This document shows, in pieces, positions 36,858 to 45,277 of a stretch of 64,000 bases of DNA (the first letter of the stretch is position 1; the number at the start of each line of letters is the position of its first letter). The stretch spans positions 2,790,001 to 2,854,000 of the forward strand of contig NZ_CP082780.1 of assembly GCF_019915265.1 (NCBI RefSeq), given 5' to 3'. This DNA comes from Bacillus aquiflavi (GTDB taxonomy: Bacteria; Bacillota; Bacilli; Bacillales; Cytobacillaceae). Made by a program: the position numbers and the translations under genes. The notes below the pieces were generated by a model. That model saw only the letters and a program-made list of their open reading frames with translations, did not search any database and was not told the DNA's origin.

Positions 36858-38335
36858 TTAACTTACCAATAATACCACTGTTAATACCTTTGCTCACGGG
36901 AATTATCTTAATGTTTATACCAAAAAAAGTGAAACTGCAACGCGTTATATCATTAATCGCATCTTTAATAACGGTTGGAGCTGCTGTAATACTTGTAAAC
37001 AAGGTATATAAAGATGGAATTCAAACTGTAAATTTAAGCAGTTGGGATGCTCCATTTGGAATAACACTCGTATCTGATATGCTTTCAGCTCTGCTCGTTT
37101 TAACAACAAGTATTATCGCACTTGCTACGATCATTTATTCATTTCGCTCTATTGGCGAAGAACGGGAAAAGTTTTATTACTATCCTGTCGTGCAATTTTT
37201 ACTTGTCGGCGTATTAGGGGCATTTTCAACTGGAGATATTTTTAACATGTTTGTCTTCTTTGAAGTCATGTTAATGGCTTCATATGTTTTGCTCGTTCTT
37301 GGCGGTACAAAAATACAGCTTCGCGAAACAATTAAGTATTTATTAGTGAATGTCATTTCATCTGCATTATTTGTCATTGCAGTTGGATACTTATATTCAA
37401 TTGTCGGAACGCTGAATATGGCACACATTTCATTAAGAATCAGTGAAATTGGACAGACTGGGATTTTAACTGTGATTGCTATTTTATTTATGATTGTCTT
37501 TGGTATAAAAGGAGCCATTTTCCCGCTTTATTTTTGGCTGCCGGGTTCATATTACGCACCGCCTGTTCCAGTAATGGCTTTATTTGGGGCTTTATTAACT
37601 AAAGTTGGGGTTTACTCTATCATGCGGACGTATTCGCTATTTTTCTACCATGATCGCGGCTATACTTATCAAATATTAATTGTTTTATCAATCTTAACAA
37701 TTATTTTTGGAATCATTGGGGCAATCGCCTATTGGGACGTTAAAAAGATTATCATATACAACATTATTATTGCAATTGGCGTCATTTTATTTGGCTTTGC
37801 GGTAACAACTGAAGCCGGCTTATCAGGATCGATTTATTATTTAATTCATGACATGATTATTAAAGCTGCCTTATTCCTTCTGATTGGAATGATGATCGCT
37901 ATTACAGGAACAAGCGACTTAAGGAAAATGGGAGGACTAATAAAAACCTACCCTGGATTAGCGTGGACATTTTTCATTGCCGCATTAGCATTAGCAGGTA
38001 TACCGCCTTTAAGCGGATTCGTAGGAAAACTATTAATTGTGCAAGGCGGTTTTAGCAGTGAGTACTACCTAGGGACAGCAATCGTACTAGCTTCCAGCTT
38101 GTTCGTTCTCTTTTCAGTAATGAAATTTTTTATAAATGGGTTTTGGGGCATACCGAAAACATTTAAAGGAGAAGAGAAAGTTCCGGTTAGATCATTACTC
38201 ATTGCACCAGTTATATTAATCGTTCTTTCTGTTTTATATGGAGTCGGATCAGAAGCAATTAATCCGTTTATTTCTCAGGCTGTAGAAACACTATCAAACC
38301 CGACCATTTATATTGAAGCGGTATTAAAGGAGTAG
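36854..38335 (+). CDS. mrpD: MrpD, Na+/H+ antiporter subunit D (NuoM/N-like)
   Basis: 493 residues, about 14 TM segments. The Proton_antipo_M domain shows NMFVFFEVMLMASYVLLVLGG (key Glu), IFPLYFWLPGSYYAPPVPV (Lys position) and HDMIIKAALFLLIGMM (His-Lys), then GIPPLSGFVGKL. Translationally coupled to mrpC (ATGA overlap). MrpD is one of the two proton/sodium-translocating subunits. Confidence 0.96.
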   Translation: MINLPIIPLLIPLLTGIILMFIPKKVKLQRVISLIASLITVGAAVILVNKVYKDGIQTVNLSSWDAPFGITLVSDMLSALLVLTTSIIALATIIYSFRSIGEEREKFYYYPVVQFLLVGVLGAFSTGDIFNMFVFFEVMLMASYVLLVLGGTKIQLRETIKYLLVNVISSALFVIAVGYLYSIVGTLNMAHISLRISEIGQTGILTVIAILFMIVFGIKGAIFPLYFWLPGSYYAPPVPVMALFGALLTKVGVYSIMRTYSLFFYHDRGYTYQILIVLSILTIIFGIIGAIAYWDVKKIIIYNIIIAIGVILFGFAVTTEAGLSGSIYYLIHDMIIKAALFLLIGMMIAITGTSDLRKMGGLIKTYPGLAWTFFIAALALAGIPPLSGFVGKLLIVQGGFSSEYYLGTAIVLASSLFVLFSVMKFFINGFWGIPKTFKGEEKVPVRSLLIAPVILIVLSVLYGVGSEAINPFISQAVETLSNPTIYIEAVLKE

Positions 38336-38341
38336 GGGCAG

Positions 38342-38818
38342 ATGGCATTTCAAATTTTATTAAATATATTTTTAGCGTTTATATGGATGTTTTTAAAAGC
38401 AGCTTACGATCCAATGACTTTCTTTGTCGGCTATTTTTTTGGACTGCTCATCCTGTTTACGTTTAGAAGGTTTTTCAATTCACGATTTTATTTATTTCGG
38501 ATAGTTGCCGTAATCAAGTTATTTTTCATTTTTATTCGCGAATTAATTTTATCAAATATCGCTGTATTAAAAGTTATTTTAAAACCAAAGCTCGATATGA
38601 AACCCGGCATTTTTGCAATGCCGACGGAGCTGAAAAAAGATTGGGAAATTACAATTTTAGCAAATCTCATCACTTTAACACCTGGAACACTTGTTATCGA
38701 TATTTCACCTGATAATAAAACTTTATACATTCATGCAATGGATATAGAAGATGCTGAGGATGCAATTAATAGCATTAAAAATTCGTTTGAAAAAGCCATT
38801 ATGGAGGTGAGCCGATAA
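38342..38818 (+). CDS. mrpE: MrpE, Na+/H+ antiporter subunit E
   Basis: 158 residues: two or three N-terminal TM segments (residues 5-30 and 55-75 region) and a soluble C-terminal domain, LANLITLTPGTLVIDISPD, which is the MNHE signature. AAAGGAG lies before the ATG, 6 bp after mrpD. Stabilises or assembles the Mrp complex. Confidence 0.95.
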   Translation: MAFQILLNIFLAFIWMFLKAAYDPMTFFVGYFFGLLILFTFRRFFNSRFYLFRIVAVIKLFFIFIRELILSNIAVLKVILKPKLDMKPGIFAMPTELKKDWEITILANLITLTPGTLVIDISPDNKTLYIHAMDIEDAEDAINSIKNSFEKAIMEVSR

Positions 38819-39102
38819 TGTTTGAGTTCATATTGAAAATATCATTAATCGGTATATCTATTTCTATACTTGGCCTTATTTATCGTGTGATCAAAGGACC
38901 TTCAGTACCAGACCGTGTCGTCGCTCTTGATGCGATTGGTATTAATCTTATTTCTATGGTTGCGATCGTTTCTATTCTTTTAAACACTCATGCATTTTTT
39001 GAGGTTATTTTACTAATTGGGATTCTATCTTTTATCGGTACTGTTGCGTTCTCAAAATATTTACAGAAGGGGGTCATCCTTGAACGTGAGCGAGATCTTT
39101 AA
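38818..39102 (+). CDS. mrpF: MrpF, Na+/H+ antiporter subunit F
   Basis: 94 residues, three TM segments; MnhF signature RVIKGPSVPDRVVALDAIGIN and a hydrophobic C-half (EVILLIGILSFIGTVAFSKYL). ATG overlaps the mrpE stop. In B. subtilis MrpF also exports bile salts (cholate). Confidence 0.95.
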   Translation: MFEFILKISLIGISISILGLIYRVIKGPSVPDRVVALDAIGINLISMVAIVSILLNTHAFFEVILLIGILSFIGTVAFSKYLQKGVILERERDL

Positions 39103-39442
39103 ATTCATGGCTGGCAGCTTAATCGTCATTGGCGTGTTCCTTAGTTTAATTGCTACGTTCGGTGTTATTAGACTCCCTGATGTCTATACAAGGAATCATG
39201 CGGCATCTAAAAGTGCCACATTAGGAGTTATGTCTGTTTTATTAGGCACATTCCTCTATTTTTTTCTAACAGAAGGGCATTTTAATTCACGACTCATTTT
39301 AGGAATCGGTTTCGTTTTTTTAACATCGCCTGTTGCTGGTCATCTCCTTAGCAGGGCTGCCTATTATTCAGGTGTTAAGCTTTGGGACAAAAGCGTGCAA
39401 GATGATTTAAAGGAACAAAAAAAGAAATTTTCCAAACGATAA
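39080..39442 (+). CDS. mrpG: MrpG, Na+/H+ antiporter subunit G
   Basis: About 120 residues, three TM segments: FLSLIATFGVIRLPDVYTRNHAASK is the PhaG_MnhG signature. TTG 39080 is the start: AGGGGGTC lies 6 nt upstream; the frame is open further left but inside mrpF and without a signal. Overlaps mrpF by 23 bp. Last gene of the operon; repeat R4 and a terminator follow. Confidence 0.92.
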   Translation: MNVSEIFKFMAGSLIVIGVFLSLIATFGVIRLPDVYTRNHAASKSATLGVMSVLLGTFLYFFLTEGHFNSRLILGIGFVFLTSPVAGHLLSRAAYYSGVKLWDKSVQDDLKEQKKKFSKR

Positions 39443-39552
39443 CTTGTTGGAGTTTCGAAGACAAAGTCAACAATTGAAGTAACTATTTTCAGACGAGGCA
39501 CGTAGGACGAGCGGAAACTTACAACGAAGTGCAATTTCTGTTTCAACCTTTT
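39443..39552 (+). repeat. Intergenic repeat copy R4 (after mrpG)
   Basis: In mrp sense it reads GAGGCACG, GAGCGGAAA, then CTTACAACGAAGTGCAA, the same order as R8 and R1. It lacks the usual CAACAGTCTG end, and the terminator is about 100 bp further on, unlike the other copies. Confidence 0.75.
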
Positions 39553-39654
39553 ATCTTTCTTCTAACCAATTAAGAGCGGTATTTTCTGTTTTTTGTCAGC
39601 TTGAAGCATTCACTCTAATTCTTAACGAAGAAGGGCAAGGTTGCTCTACAGTCT

Positions 39655-39688
39655 AAAAACCGTTGCGGACATGTCCGCAACGGTTTTT
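39655..39688. terminator. Bidirectional terminator between mrp operon and yuxO-like gene
   Basis: AAAAACCGTTGCGGACA and its complement form an almost perfect 17-bp stem with A/T-runs on both sides. Confidence 0.9.
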
Positions 39689-39693
39689 TATGA

Positions 39694-40077
39694 TTATTTT
39701 TTCTTTATAATAGCGATCGTACAACGTGAAACACAAATCAATTTGTTTTCCTCATCCATTATTTTTACATCCCATACCATCGTAGTTCGTCCTTTGTGCA
39801 ACACTGTGCCAACAGCTGTTACAAGTCCATCCCTTTTTCCCCGAATATGATTAGCGTTAATTTCTAAGCCAACGACCATTTCATTCTTTTTATCAACTAA
39901 TTCATAGGCTCCGACACTTGCAACTGTTTCTGCTAAGGCAACCGATGCTCCACCATGTAACAAGCCCGCCGGCTGACGTGTCCTGTTATCTACAGGCATT
40001 GTTGCAGTAACATAACCTTTTTCTAACTTTGTTACCTCAATCCCAAGTGAATTTAATAATGTATTTTCTAAATCCAT
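39694..40077 (-). CDS. Hotdog-fold thioesterase (YuxO/PaaI family)
   Basis: 127 residues, hotdog fold. The motif AGLLHGGASVALAETVASVG (HGG plus catalytic Glu) is the 4HBT/PaaI signature. In B. subtilis YuxO, next to mrp, was proposed as the 1,4-dihydroxy-2-naphthoyl-CoA hydrolase of menaquinone synthesis; same neighbourhood here. AGGAGTGGG upstream. The exact substrate is inferred. Confidence 0.85.
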   Translation of the reverse strand: MDLENTLLNSLGIEVTKLEKGYVTATMPVDNRTRQPAGLLHGGASVALAETVASVGAYELVDKKNEMVVGLEINANHIRGKRDGLVTAVGTVLHKGRTTMVWDVKIMDEENKLICVSRCTIAIIKKK

Positions 40078-40338
40078 TTTGTAATCCCACTCCTAAAGAT
40101 TCGTTGTCGTGACAATATTTTTCTATCTATAACACTTTCATCATTTTATCATTACTTTAAATTTTTTAAACAATAAAACCTTAATCTATGGGATCACTTA
40201 ACCTTTTTCTTCCCCTATCAATATATATAGTGAAAATTTTAAAATCAGCATATTCTCATGGTATATTTCATAACCCTTATCATATGTTGATAAATATGAA
40301 TGGCATAACTTTTTCATCTTAAGAAAGAGGGAATGAAC

Positions 40339-40725
40339 ATGTACCACTTTTATCATCATCACGAAAACAACTATCGTTATCATCAATATTGGATACCTTA
40401 TCCTGTGTTATATCAGCATCCAGCGTTTCGCCAGTTCCCACTAGTAAATCCATCTGTATTTATGTCTTCAGCTTCCGCAGCAAGTATGTTACTTGATAAT
40501 GCAAAGTTAGTCGTCGAAAAAGTTTCAAAGTCTAAACAATTTTCAACACGGTTAATGAATGCCGCACAACAATCAAAAACAACTGAAGTTGAAACAATAA
40601 TTAAATCAACAGGAATAAAAAATATGCCAAAGATCTCCTACACCCCTGATGGGCTTCACCTAGAATTTAATGATCAAAACGAAACAAATTGTTGTCACCT
40701 CGTTTTAATGATACGCTGGAGATAA
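40339..40725 (+). CDS. His/Tyr-rich small protein, possible spore-coat type
   Basis: About 128 residues. The N-terminal 40 residues are very rich in His and Tyr (MYHFYHHHENNYRYHQYW), followed by an Ala/Ser/Lys helical region and a C-terminal part with PKISYTPDGLHLEF and a CC pair. Such composition is common in Bacillus spore-coat and exported structural proteins. I chose ATG 40339 (AAGAGGGA upstream at 7-8 nt); ATG 40333 would be too close. Function unknown. Confidence 0.6.
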   Translation: MYHFYHHHENNYRYHQYWIPYPVLYQHPAFRQFPLVNPSVFMSSASAASMLLDNAKLVVEKVSKSKQFSTRLMNAAQQSKTTEVETIIKSTGIKNMPKISYTPDGLHLEFNDQNETNCCHLVLMIRWR

Positions 40726-40757
40726 AATTGGGACAGTTATCGGCCATTTTGAGGAAT

Positions 40758-40795
40758 ATAAAAAAATCCTGCACCAAAATAAGATACAGGATTGA
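40758..40795 (-). terminator. Terminator of the 40803-41012 gene
   Basis: AATCCTG and CAGGATT pair with additional base pairing across a TATC/ACCA loop; on the minus strand it is followed by TTTTTTTAT. Confidence 0.75.
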
Positions 40796-40802
40796 TTTAA
40801 AT

Positions 40803-41012
40803 CTAATAATAAGGATATGGACCGTATGGTGGATAACCAAACCCTGTTCCATAAATAGGATAAGGTGGAAAGTATGGACGTGGTCTAGCAAACGCAGCGC
40901 CTACTAATCCACCTCCAAGTAATCCTCCAAGTAAACCGCCGAAAAAAGGGCCGCCGAAGAAAAACCGACTATCATGTCCATGAGCAGGATAAGGACTTCT
41001 ATAAGGATACAT
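40803..41012 (-). CDS. Gly/Tyr/Pro-rich small protein, probable spore-coat type
   Basis: 69 residues. The middle is a glycine-rich GGPFFGGLLGGLLGGGLVG stretch and the C-terminus is a tyrosine/proline repeat (PPYPIYGTGFGYPPYGPYPY). This pattern is typical of coat or surface structural proteins in Bacillus. AAAGGAGG upstream. Convergent with the His/Tyr-rich gene at 40339; both may belong to the same coat layer. Confidence 0.65.
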   Translation of the reverse strand: MYPYRSPYPAHGHDSRFFFGGPFFGGLLGGLLGGGLVGAAFARPRPYFPPYPIYGTGFGYPPYGPYPYY

Positions 41013-41200
41013 ATGGCTACCTCCTTTTAATTCTATATGTTCCTCATTACTTAATATGCAGTTGTACCGTATTTCGGTTGGGCTAAAGCTGCCTGCCTAA
41101 TATTTTGAAAAAAACAAAAAACGTTTGGACAATTCGGAACGGTATTCATATATTATTTTAAAATAATCATAGCATCAAGAAATGATACGATTTTATATCT

Positions 41201-41764
41201 TTATGCATCTGAATGAAATCCGGAAATAACTAAATTGACGAATACTTGATTAAAAATAATAATCCCAAAACCTAGAATTGCCAACCATGCAGTTTTTTCT
41301 CCTTCCCATCCCTTCCCTACTCTTAAATGCAATAATGCTGCATAAAATAAAAAGGTGATAAACGACCAAACTTCTTTTGGATCCCAACCCCAAAACCGAC
41401 TCCAAGCTATTTGCGCCCAAATCATTGCAAATACTAAACCACCGAGAGCAAATAAAGGAAATCCGATAATTACGGCTCTATGTGTGATTTTATCCATCAA
41501 CGAAATATTTACTTTTTGAGTAAACGGATTTAGTAATGAAATCACTTTATTTTTCCTTATAAACCGGATAAGTATATAAATGATCGCTAGAAAATACATG
41601 ATGAGTTCAAAAAAAAATGTTTGTTTACTTTTTTGCTGAGGGTTAACTGTTTTTAATAAAAAGATGAGCCCTGTAATAAAGGAGATGGATAAGACTGCAC
41701 TAGCAAAAGAAACTGTAATTACATGTATTGTTAACCATTTACTTTGTAAAGCTAATCTTAACAA
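41201..41764 (-). pseudogene. CcsA/ResC-type cytochrome c maturation protein, N-terminally truncated
   Basis: 187 residues with about five TM segments and the haem-handling tryptophan-rich motif WSRFWGWDPKEVWSFITFL. Full CcsB/ResC or CcsA proteins are 240-390 residues with more N-terminal TM segments, and none lie upstream of TTG 41764, where a stop immediately precedes and no ribosome binding site is visible. It ends just before the cobalamin riboswitch on the other strand. A 3'-end fragment left by deletion is the simplest reading; a short functional paralogue cannot be excluded. Confidence 0.6.
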
Positions 41765-41919
41765 TTAAAACCAATCTATGACATTTTGGTGACGATAAAT
41801 CACTTAAATTGCCACTATTATTTTTAAAAAATTTGAATAGAAATAAACGCTGAAGTTAAAAAACTTTTCATTTAAACGTATTCTTATGTTATATTGAAAT
41901 TACAACTGAATATCGTGTA

Positions 41920-42090
41920 AAATTTGGTGCTCTCACAAACTTTTTGTGAAGAGCTTAAAAGGGAAGTCGGTGCGAATCCGACGCTGTCCCGCAACTGTTA
42001 ATGGGAACGATTTCTCATAAACCACTGTTACGATTGTAATGGGAAGGGAGAAAGAGTGATGATCATGAGCCAGGAGACCTGCCAAGTTTA
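41920..42090 (+). ncRNA. Cobalamin (B12) riboswitch
   Basis: The core B12-box elements are visible in order: an early TTGGTGC, GGGAAGTCGGTGCGAATCC, GCTGTCCCGCAACTGT, CCACTG, GGGAAGG, and the closing AGCCAGGAGACCTGCC. Spacing fits the P3-P6 core with an extra stem. Binding adenosyl- or methylcobalamin normally shuts off downstream genes. The first downstream ORF is the 54-codon frame at 42131, then a terminator, then a 71-codon gene and metE. Confidence 0.95.
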
Positions 42091-42094
42091 GTAC

Positions 42095-42125
42095 ACACCA
42101 GTTAACCTACGAGGATAGGAGGTGT
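42095..42125 (+). promoter_or_regulatory. Candidate expression platform hairpin sequestering a ribosome binding site
   Basis: ACACC (42095-42099) can pair with GGTGT (42121-42125), and CCTA (42106-42109) with TAGG (42116-42119). The AGGAGG of the next ORF (42117-42122) lies inside. This would allow translational control by the riboswitch, an inference from base pairing alone. Confidence 0.5.
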
Positions 42126-42130
42126 TATGT

Positions 42131-42295
42131 GTGACTATGAATAGTATTCACCCTATTCGTATGATCACTGTACGACAAGCGAAAAAAAGGAAACATTTCA
42201 GGATAATGAAGAAATATAACATGGTACAACCTGTATGTAAATCCTTATCTATTTTTCGCTGTCTACAGTTGAACTATGTACATCATAAAGTCTAA
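42131..42295 (+). CDS. Putative 54-aa basic peptide directly downstream of the riboswitch
   Basis: GTG at 42131 lies 8 nt after a perfect AGGAGG and opens a 54-codon frame, TMNSIHPIRM through a strongly basic middle (RQAKKRKHFRIMKK) to HHKV and TAA. A shorter ATG alternative in another frame after the same ribosome binding site stops after five codons. The peptide has no TM segment and resembles nothing I know. It may be a real B12-regulated small protein, a leader peptide or chance. Confidence 0.4.
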   Translation: MTMNSIHPIRMITVRQAKKRKHFRIMKKYNMVQPVCKSLSIFRCLQLNYVHHKV

Positions 42296-42297
42296 AT

Positions 42298-42334
42298 AAC
42301 ATCTTTTTAAATCTTTTAAAAAGGTGTTTTTTTA
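42298..42334 (+). terminator. Terminator downstream of the riboswitch ORF
   Basis: AACATCTTTTTAAA pairs with TTTAAAAAGGTGTT (one G-U) and is followed by TTTTTATT. It lies about 200 nt past the aptamer, so it is a candidate decision point for metE expression. Confidence 0.85.
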
Positions 42335-42357
42335 TTGACGAAGAAAGGGTGAGATAG

Positions 42358-42573
42358 GTGACGATTGTTCCTGATTACGTGATCGAATTAAAATCGATTG
42401 TAATGCTTTCACAATTAGATGATAAAAGTGTGAATTTAATGAACTATGTAAACCGGTTAGAGAAATCAATTATGACTGATGACAATAAAACAATGGACAA
42501 GAAAGTTGAGTTAGACCGGCTTCATTTTGCATACAAACTCGTTTTAGATGAATTATTAGTTTTTAAAAAATAG
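42358..42573 (+). CDS. Small hydrophilic protein, 71 aa
   Basis: 71 residues, soluble, predicted helical: VIELKSIVMLSQLDDKSVN then KKVELDRLHFAYKLVLDELL. GTG start at 42358, about 6 nt after GGGTGAG. It sits between the riboswitch terminator and the metE gene and has its own terminator, so it is not obviously in the metE operon. Not recognised. Confidence 0.5.
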   Translation: MTIVPDYVIELKSIVMLSQLDDKSVNLMNYVNRLEKSIMTDDNKTMDKKVELDRLHFAYKLVLDELLVFKK

Positions 42574-42587
42574 AGTAATACAATTGA

Positions 42588-42628
42588 GAGAATGCTTTAA
42601 CTGAATATAACAGCTATAAAGCATTCTC
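42588..42628 (+). terminator. Hairpin before metE
   Basis: GAGAATGCTTTA and TAAAGCATTCTC form a perfect 12-bp stem, followed by GATATTTTAATGG. Confidence 0.7.
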
Positions 42629-42746
42629 GATATTTTAATGGCTATTGTTTCGAATGGACTCATCTCTTTCTAAGACTGAGGTCTCACAGGTTATGAGCCT
42701 AAAGTTAAAAATAGCCTAAGAAATAAAATTGAAAAGGAGATTAAAA

Positions 42747-45053
42747 ATGAAATTTACAAGTACAATTATTGGCTATCCATATATCGGAGAAAATCGTGAA
42801 TGGAAAAAAACCGTAGAAGCGTATTGGGCAAAGACATTATCAGAGAAGCAGTTTGAAAAGTCAATGAAGGCGCTGCGTCTCGCAAATATCCAAAAACAAA
42901 TAGATGCTAACGTCGACGTTGTAACAGTTGGGGATTTTACTTTTTATGATCGTGTATTAGATGTTGCAGTTATGTTCGGGATGGTGCCGAAACGTTTCAA
43001 TTGGGATGGTGGAACCATTCATTTAGAAACATATTATTCAATAGCTCGTGGAAATGAGCAAGCGCTCGCTAGTGAAATGACGAAATGGTTTAATACGAAC
43101 TATCACTATATCGTACCTGAATATGATGGATCAAACTTACGTCTCTACGAAAACATTCCACTTAAAGCTTATATAGAAGCGAGAGATGAATTGGGTATTT
43201 TAGGAAAACCTACGATGATTGGCCCCGTTACTTTTTATAAGTTAACAAAAGTAATGGAAAACATAAATAAGCAAACTTATCTATTTCAGTTGATTGATTT
43301 ATATACACAAATATTGAATGCATTAGTCGCTGAAGGTGTTAAATGGATTCAATTTGAAGAACCTATTTTCACTACTTCGATTTCAGAAAAAGATATGCAG
43401 CAAGCCAAAGAGGTGTACAAACAACTTTCAAAAGCTGTTCCCCAAGCACAAATTCTATTACAAACTTATTTTGAAGCAGTAGAACATTATGAGACAGTCA
43501 TCAGTTTACCTGTTGCAGGAATCGGATTAGATTTTGTCCATGGTTTTCAAGAAAACATTACTAATCTGAAAAGATGGGGCTTCCCTAAAGAAAAGATATT
43601 AGTAGCAGGAGTTATTAATGGGCGTAATATTTGGTGTACACCATTGAAAAGACAATTTGATTTTCTTACCGAGCTTAAAAGCCTTATTAGCTCGGAAAAC
43701 TTATGGATACAACCATCCTGCAGCTTAATGCATGTTCCAGTAACGGTTGCTTCAGAATCCAAATTATCAGAGGAATTTAAAAATAATCTTGCTTTTGCTG
43801 ATGAAAAATTACAAGAACTAAATTTTTTAAAAAACGCTCTACGTGAAGGCAGTGATTATTACAAAGATATTTTTAAACAAAATATAGATAACATCGCTAA
43901 TTTAAATCATAGCCGCGATAGACAGCTTATTACTGTACATGAAGCTATACAACAAATAACTGAAAAAGACTTTAGCAGAAAGAAGCCGCATAAAATTAGA
44001 AAAGAGCTACAGCAAGAAATATTACAGTTACCATTGTTTCCAACAACAACAATTGGCAGCCTCCCGCAAACAGAAGAAGTCAAGAAAACAAGAGCTGAAA
44101 TGAGAAAAGGCAAAATTTCTCGTGAGGACTACCGTACATTTATTCAATCAGAAATCAAAAAATGGATTGATTATCAAGAGAAGCTTGGCCTCGATGTATA
44201 TGTCCATGGTGAATTCGAACGGACAGATATGGTGGAGTATTTTGGAGAAAAATTAAAGGGATTTGCATTTACTGAAAAAGCGTGGGTTGTTTCATATGGT
44301 TCTAGATGTGTAAAACCACCAATTATTTATGGTGATGTACAATGGATTGAGCCTATGACGATAGCTGAAACTGTTTATGCACAATCGTTAACAACAAAAC
44401 CTGTAAAAGGGATGTTAACAGGGCCGAATACAATGTTAAATTGGTCTTTCGTACGAGATGATATCCCGAAAAAAGAAGTTGCCTACCAAATTGCCCTAGC
44501 AATTAGGAAGGAAGTACAAACACTTGAAAGAGAAGGCATTCAAATTATTCAAGTAGACGAGCCGGCATTAAGAGAAGGGCTGCCGCTAAAAGTCAACAAA
44601 CAAACCTCTTATCTAGAATGGGCAATAAATGCCTTTAAGCTGGCAACATCGGAAGTAGCCGATGTAACACAAATTCATACCCATATGTACTACTGTGAAT
44701 TCAATGATTTTATCGAACCAATTCGTGCATTAGATACTGATGTCATTTCAATTGAAACATCTAAAAGTCACGGAGAAATCATTGAAGCATTCAAAAATAA
44801 CGATTACGAAAATGATATCGGACTAGGTGTATATGATATTCATAGTCCGCGGATTCCACAATTAAATGAAATGCAAGCAATCATTGATGAAAGCTTAAAA
44901 GTACTTGCAATAGAGCAATGTTGGATTAATCCCGATTGCGGCCTGAAAACAAGAAAAACAGCTGAAACTTTGGCTGCGCTCGAGAGAATGGTGGATACTG
45001 CTAAAATAATGAGGGAACGTTATAAGCAAGAAGTTTTGAATATGATTAACTAA
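42747..45053 (+). CDS. metE: Cobalamin-independent methionine synthase
   Basis: About 768 residues. Both MetE halves are complete: an N-terminal domain to about 390 and the catalytic C-terminal domain with the zinc ligands in QIHTHMYYCEF (His and Cys), a Glu nearby and the second Cys in NPDCGLKTR. IPLKAYIE, PTMIGPVTFY and IGSLPQTEEVKK are family landmarks. It transfers a methyl from methyl-tetrahydrofolate-polyglutamate to homocysteine. ATG 42747 follows AAGGAG at proper spacing. A B12 riboswitch lies about 650 bp upstream, consistent with use of MetE only when B12 is scarce. Confidence 0.97.
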   Translation: MKFTSTIIGYPYIGENREWKKTVEAYWAKTLSEKQFEKSMKALRLANIQKQIDANVDVVTVGDFTFYDRVLDVAVMFGMVPKRFNWDGGTIHLETYYSIARGNEQALASEMTKWFNTNYHYIVPEYDGSNLRLYENIPLKAYIEARDELGILGKPTMIGPVTFYKLTKVMENINKQTYLFQLIDLYTQILNALVAEGVKWIQFEEPIFTTSISEKDMQQAKEVYKQLSKAVPQAQILLQTYFEAVEHYETVISLPVAGIGLDFVHGFQENITNLKRWGFPKEKILVAGVINGRNIWCTPLKRQFDFLTELKSLISSENLWIQPSCSLMHVPVTVASESKLSEEFKNNLAFADEKLQELNFLKNALREGSDYYKDIFKQNIDNIANLNHSRDRQLITVHEAIQQITEKDFSRKKPHKIRKELQQEILQLPLFPTTTIGSLPQTEEVKKTRAEMRKGKISREDYRTFIQSEIKKWIDYQEKLGLDVYVHGEFERTDMVEYFGEKLKGFAFTEKAWVVSYGSRCVKPPIIYGDVQWIEPMTIAETVYAQSLTTKPVKGMLTGPNTMLNWSFVRDDIPKKEVAYQIALAIRKEVQTLEREGIQIIQVDEPALREGLPLKVNKQTSYLEWAINAFKLATSEVADVTQIHTHMYYCEFNDFIEPIRALDTDVISIETSKSHGEIIEAFKNNDYENDIGLGVYDIHSPRIPQLNEMQAIIDESLKVLAIEQCWINPDCGLKTRKTAETLAALERMVDTAKIMRERYKQEVLNMIN

Positions 45054-45061
45054 GTTCAAAA

Positions 45062-45094
45062 TTTGGTGGGAGATTCCCCCATCTCCCACCAAAA
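45062..45094. terminator. Hairpin between metE and R5
   Basis: TTTGGTGGGAGAT and ATCTCCCACCAAA form a stem of about 12 bp with a short C-rich loop. T-runs are modest: AAATTTTG on the minus strand. Confidence 0.7.
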
Positions 45095-45200
45095 CTTCTG
45101 ACAAACACCCGTATTCATCATTACTTACACTTCGTTGTAAGCTCATGAACCTCCGCCTCGTTGAACGCCTTGACTAACAATCGTTTTCACCCAATCTAAG
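45092..45200 (-). repeat. Intergenic repeat copy R5 (after pepA)
   Basis: In pepA sense it contains AGGCGGAGG, TTCATGAGCTTACAACGAAG and TGTAAGTAATGATGAATACG, close to R1 and R8, and it ends against the terminator stem of metE/pepA with TTTGTCAGAAG. Confidence 0.85.
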
Positions 45201-45277
45201 GAAATCAATTCAAATAAAACAATCTCAGTGAGAGACTCTTTAATCCCTCACTAATTAATATTTATACAAATCGGAAT

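Noticed and set aside
42118-42138. Alternative five-codon ORF after the riboswitch (ATGTGTGACTATGAATAG)
   Set aside because: It shares the AGGAGG, but the spacing better fits the GTG of the longer frame; it may still act as a tiny leader.
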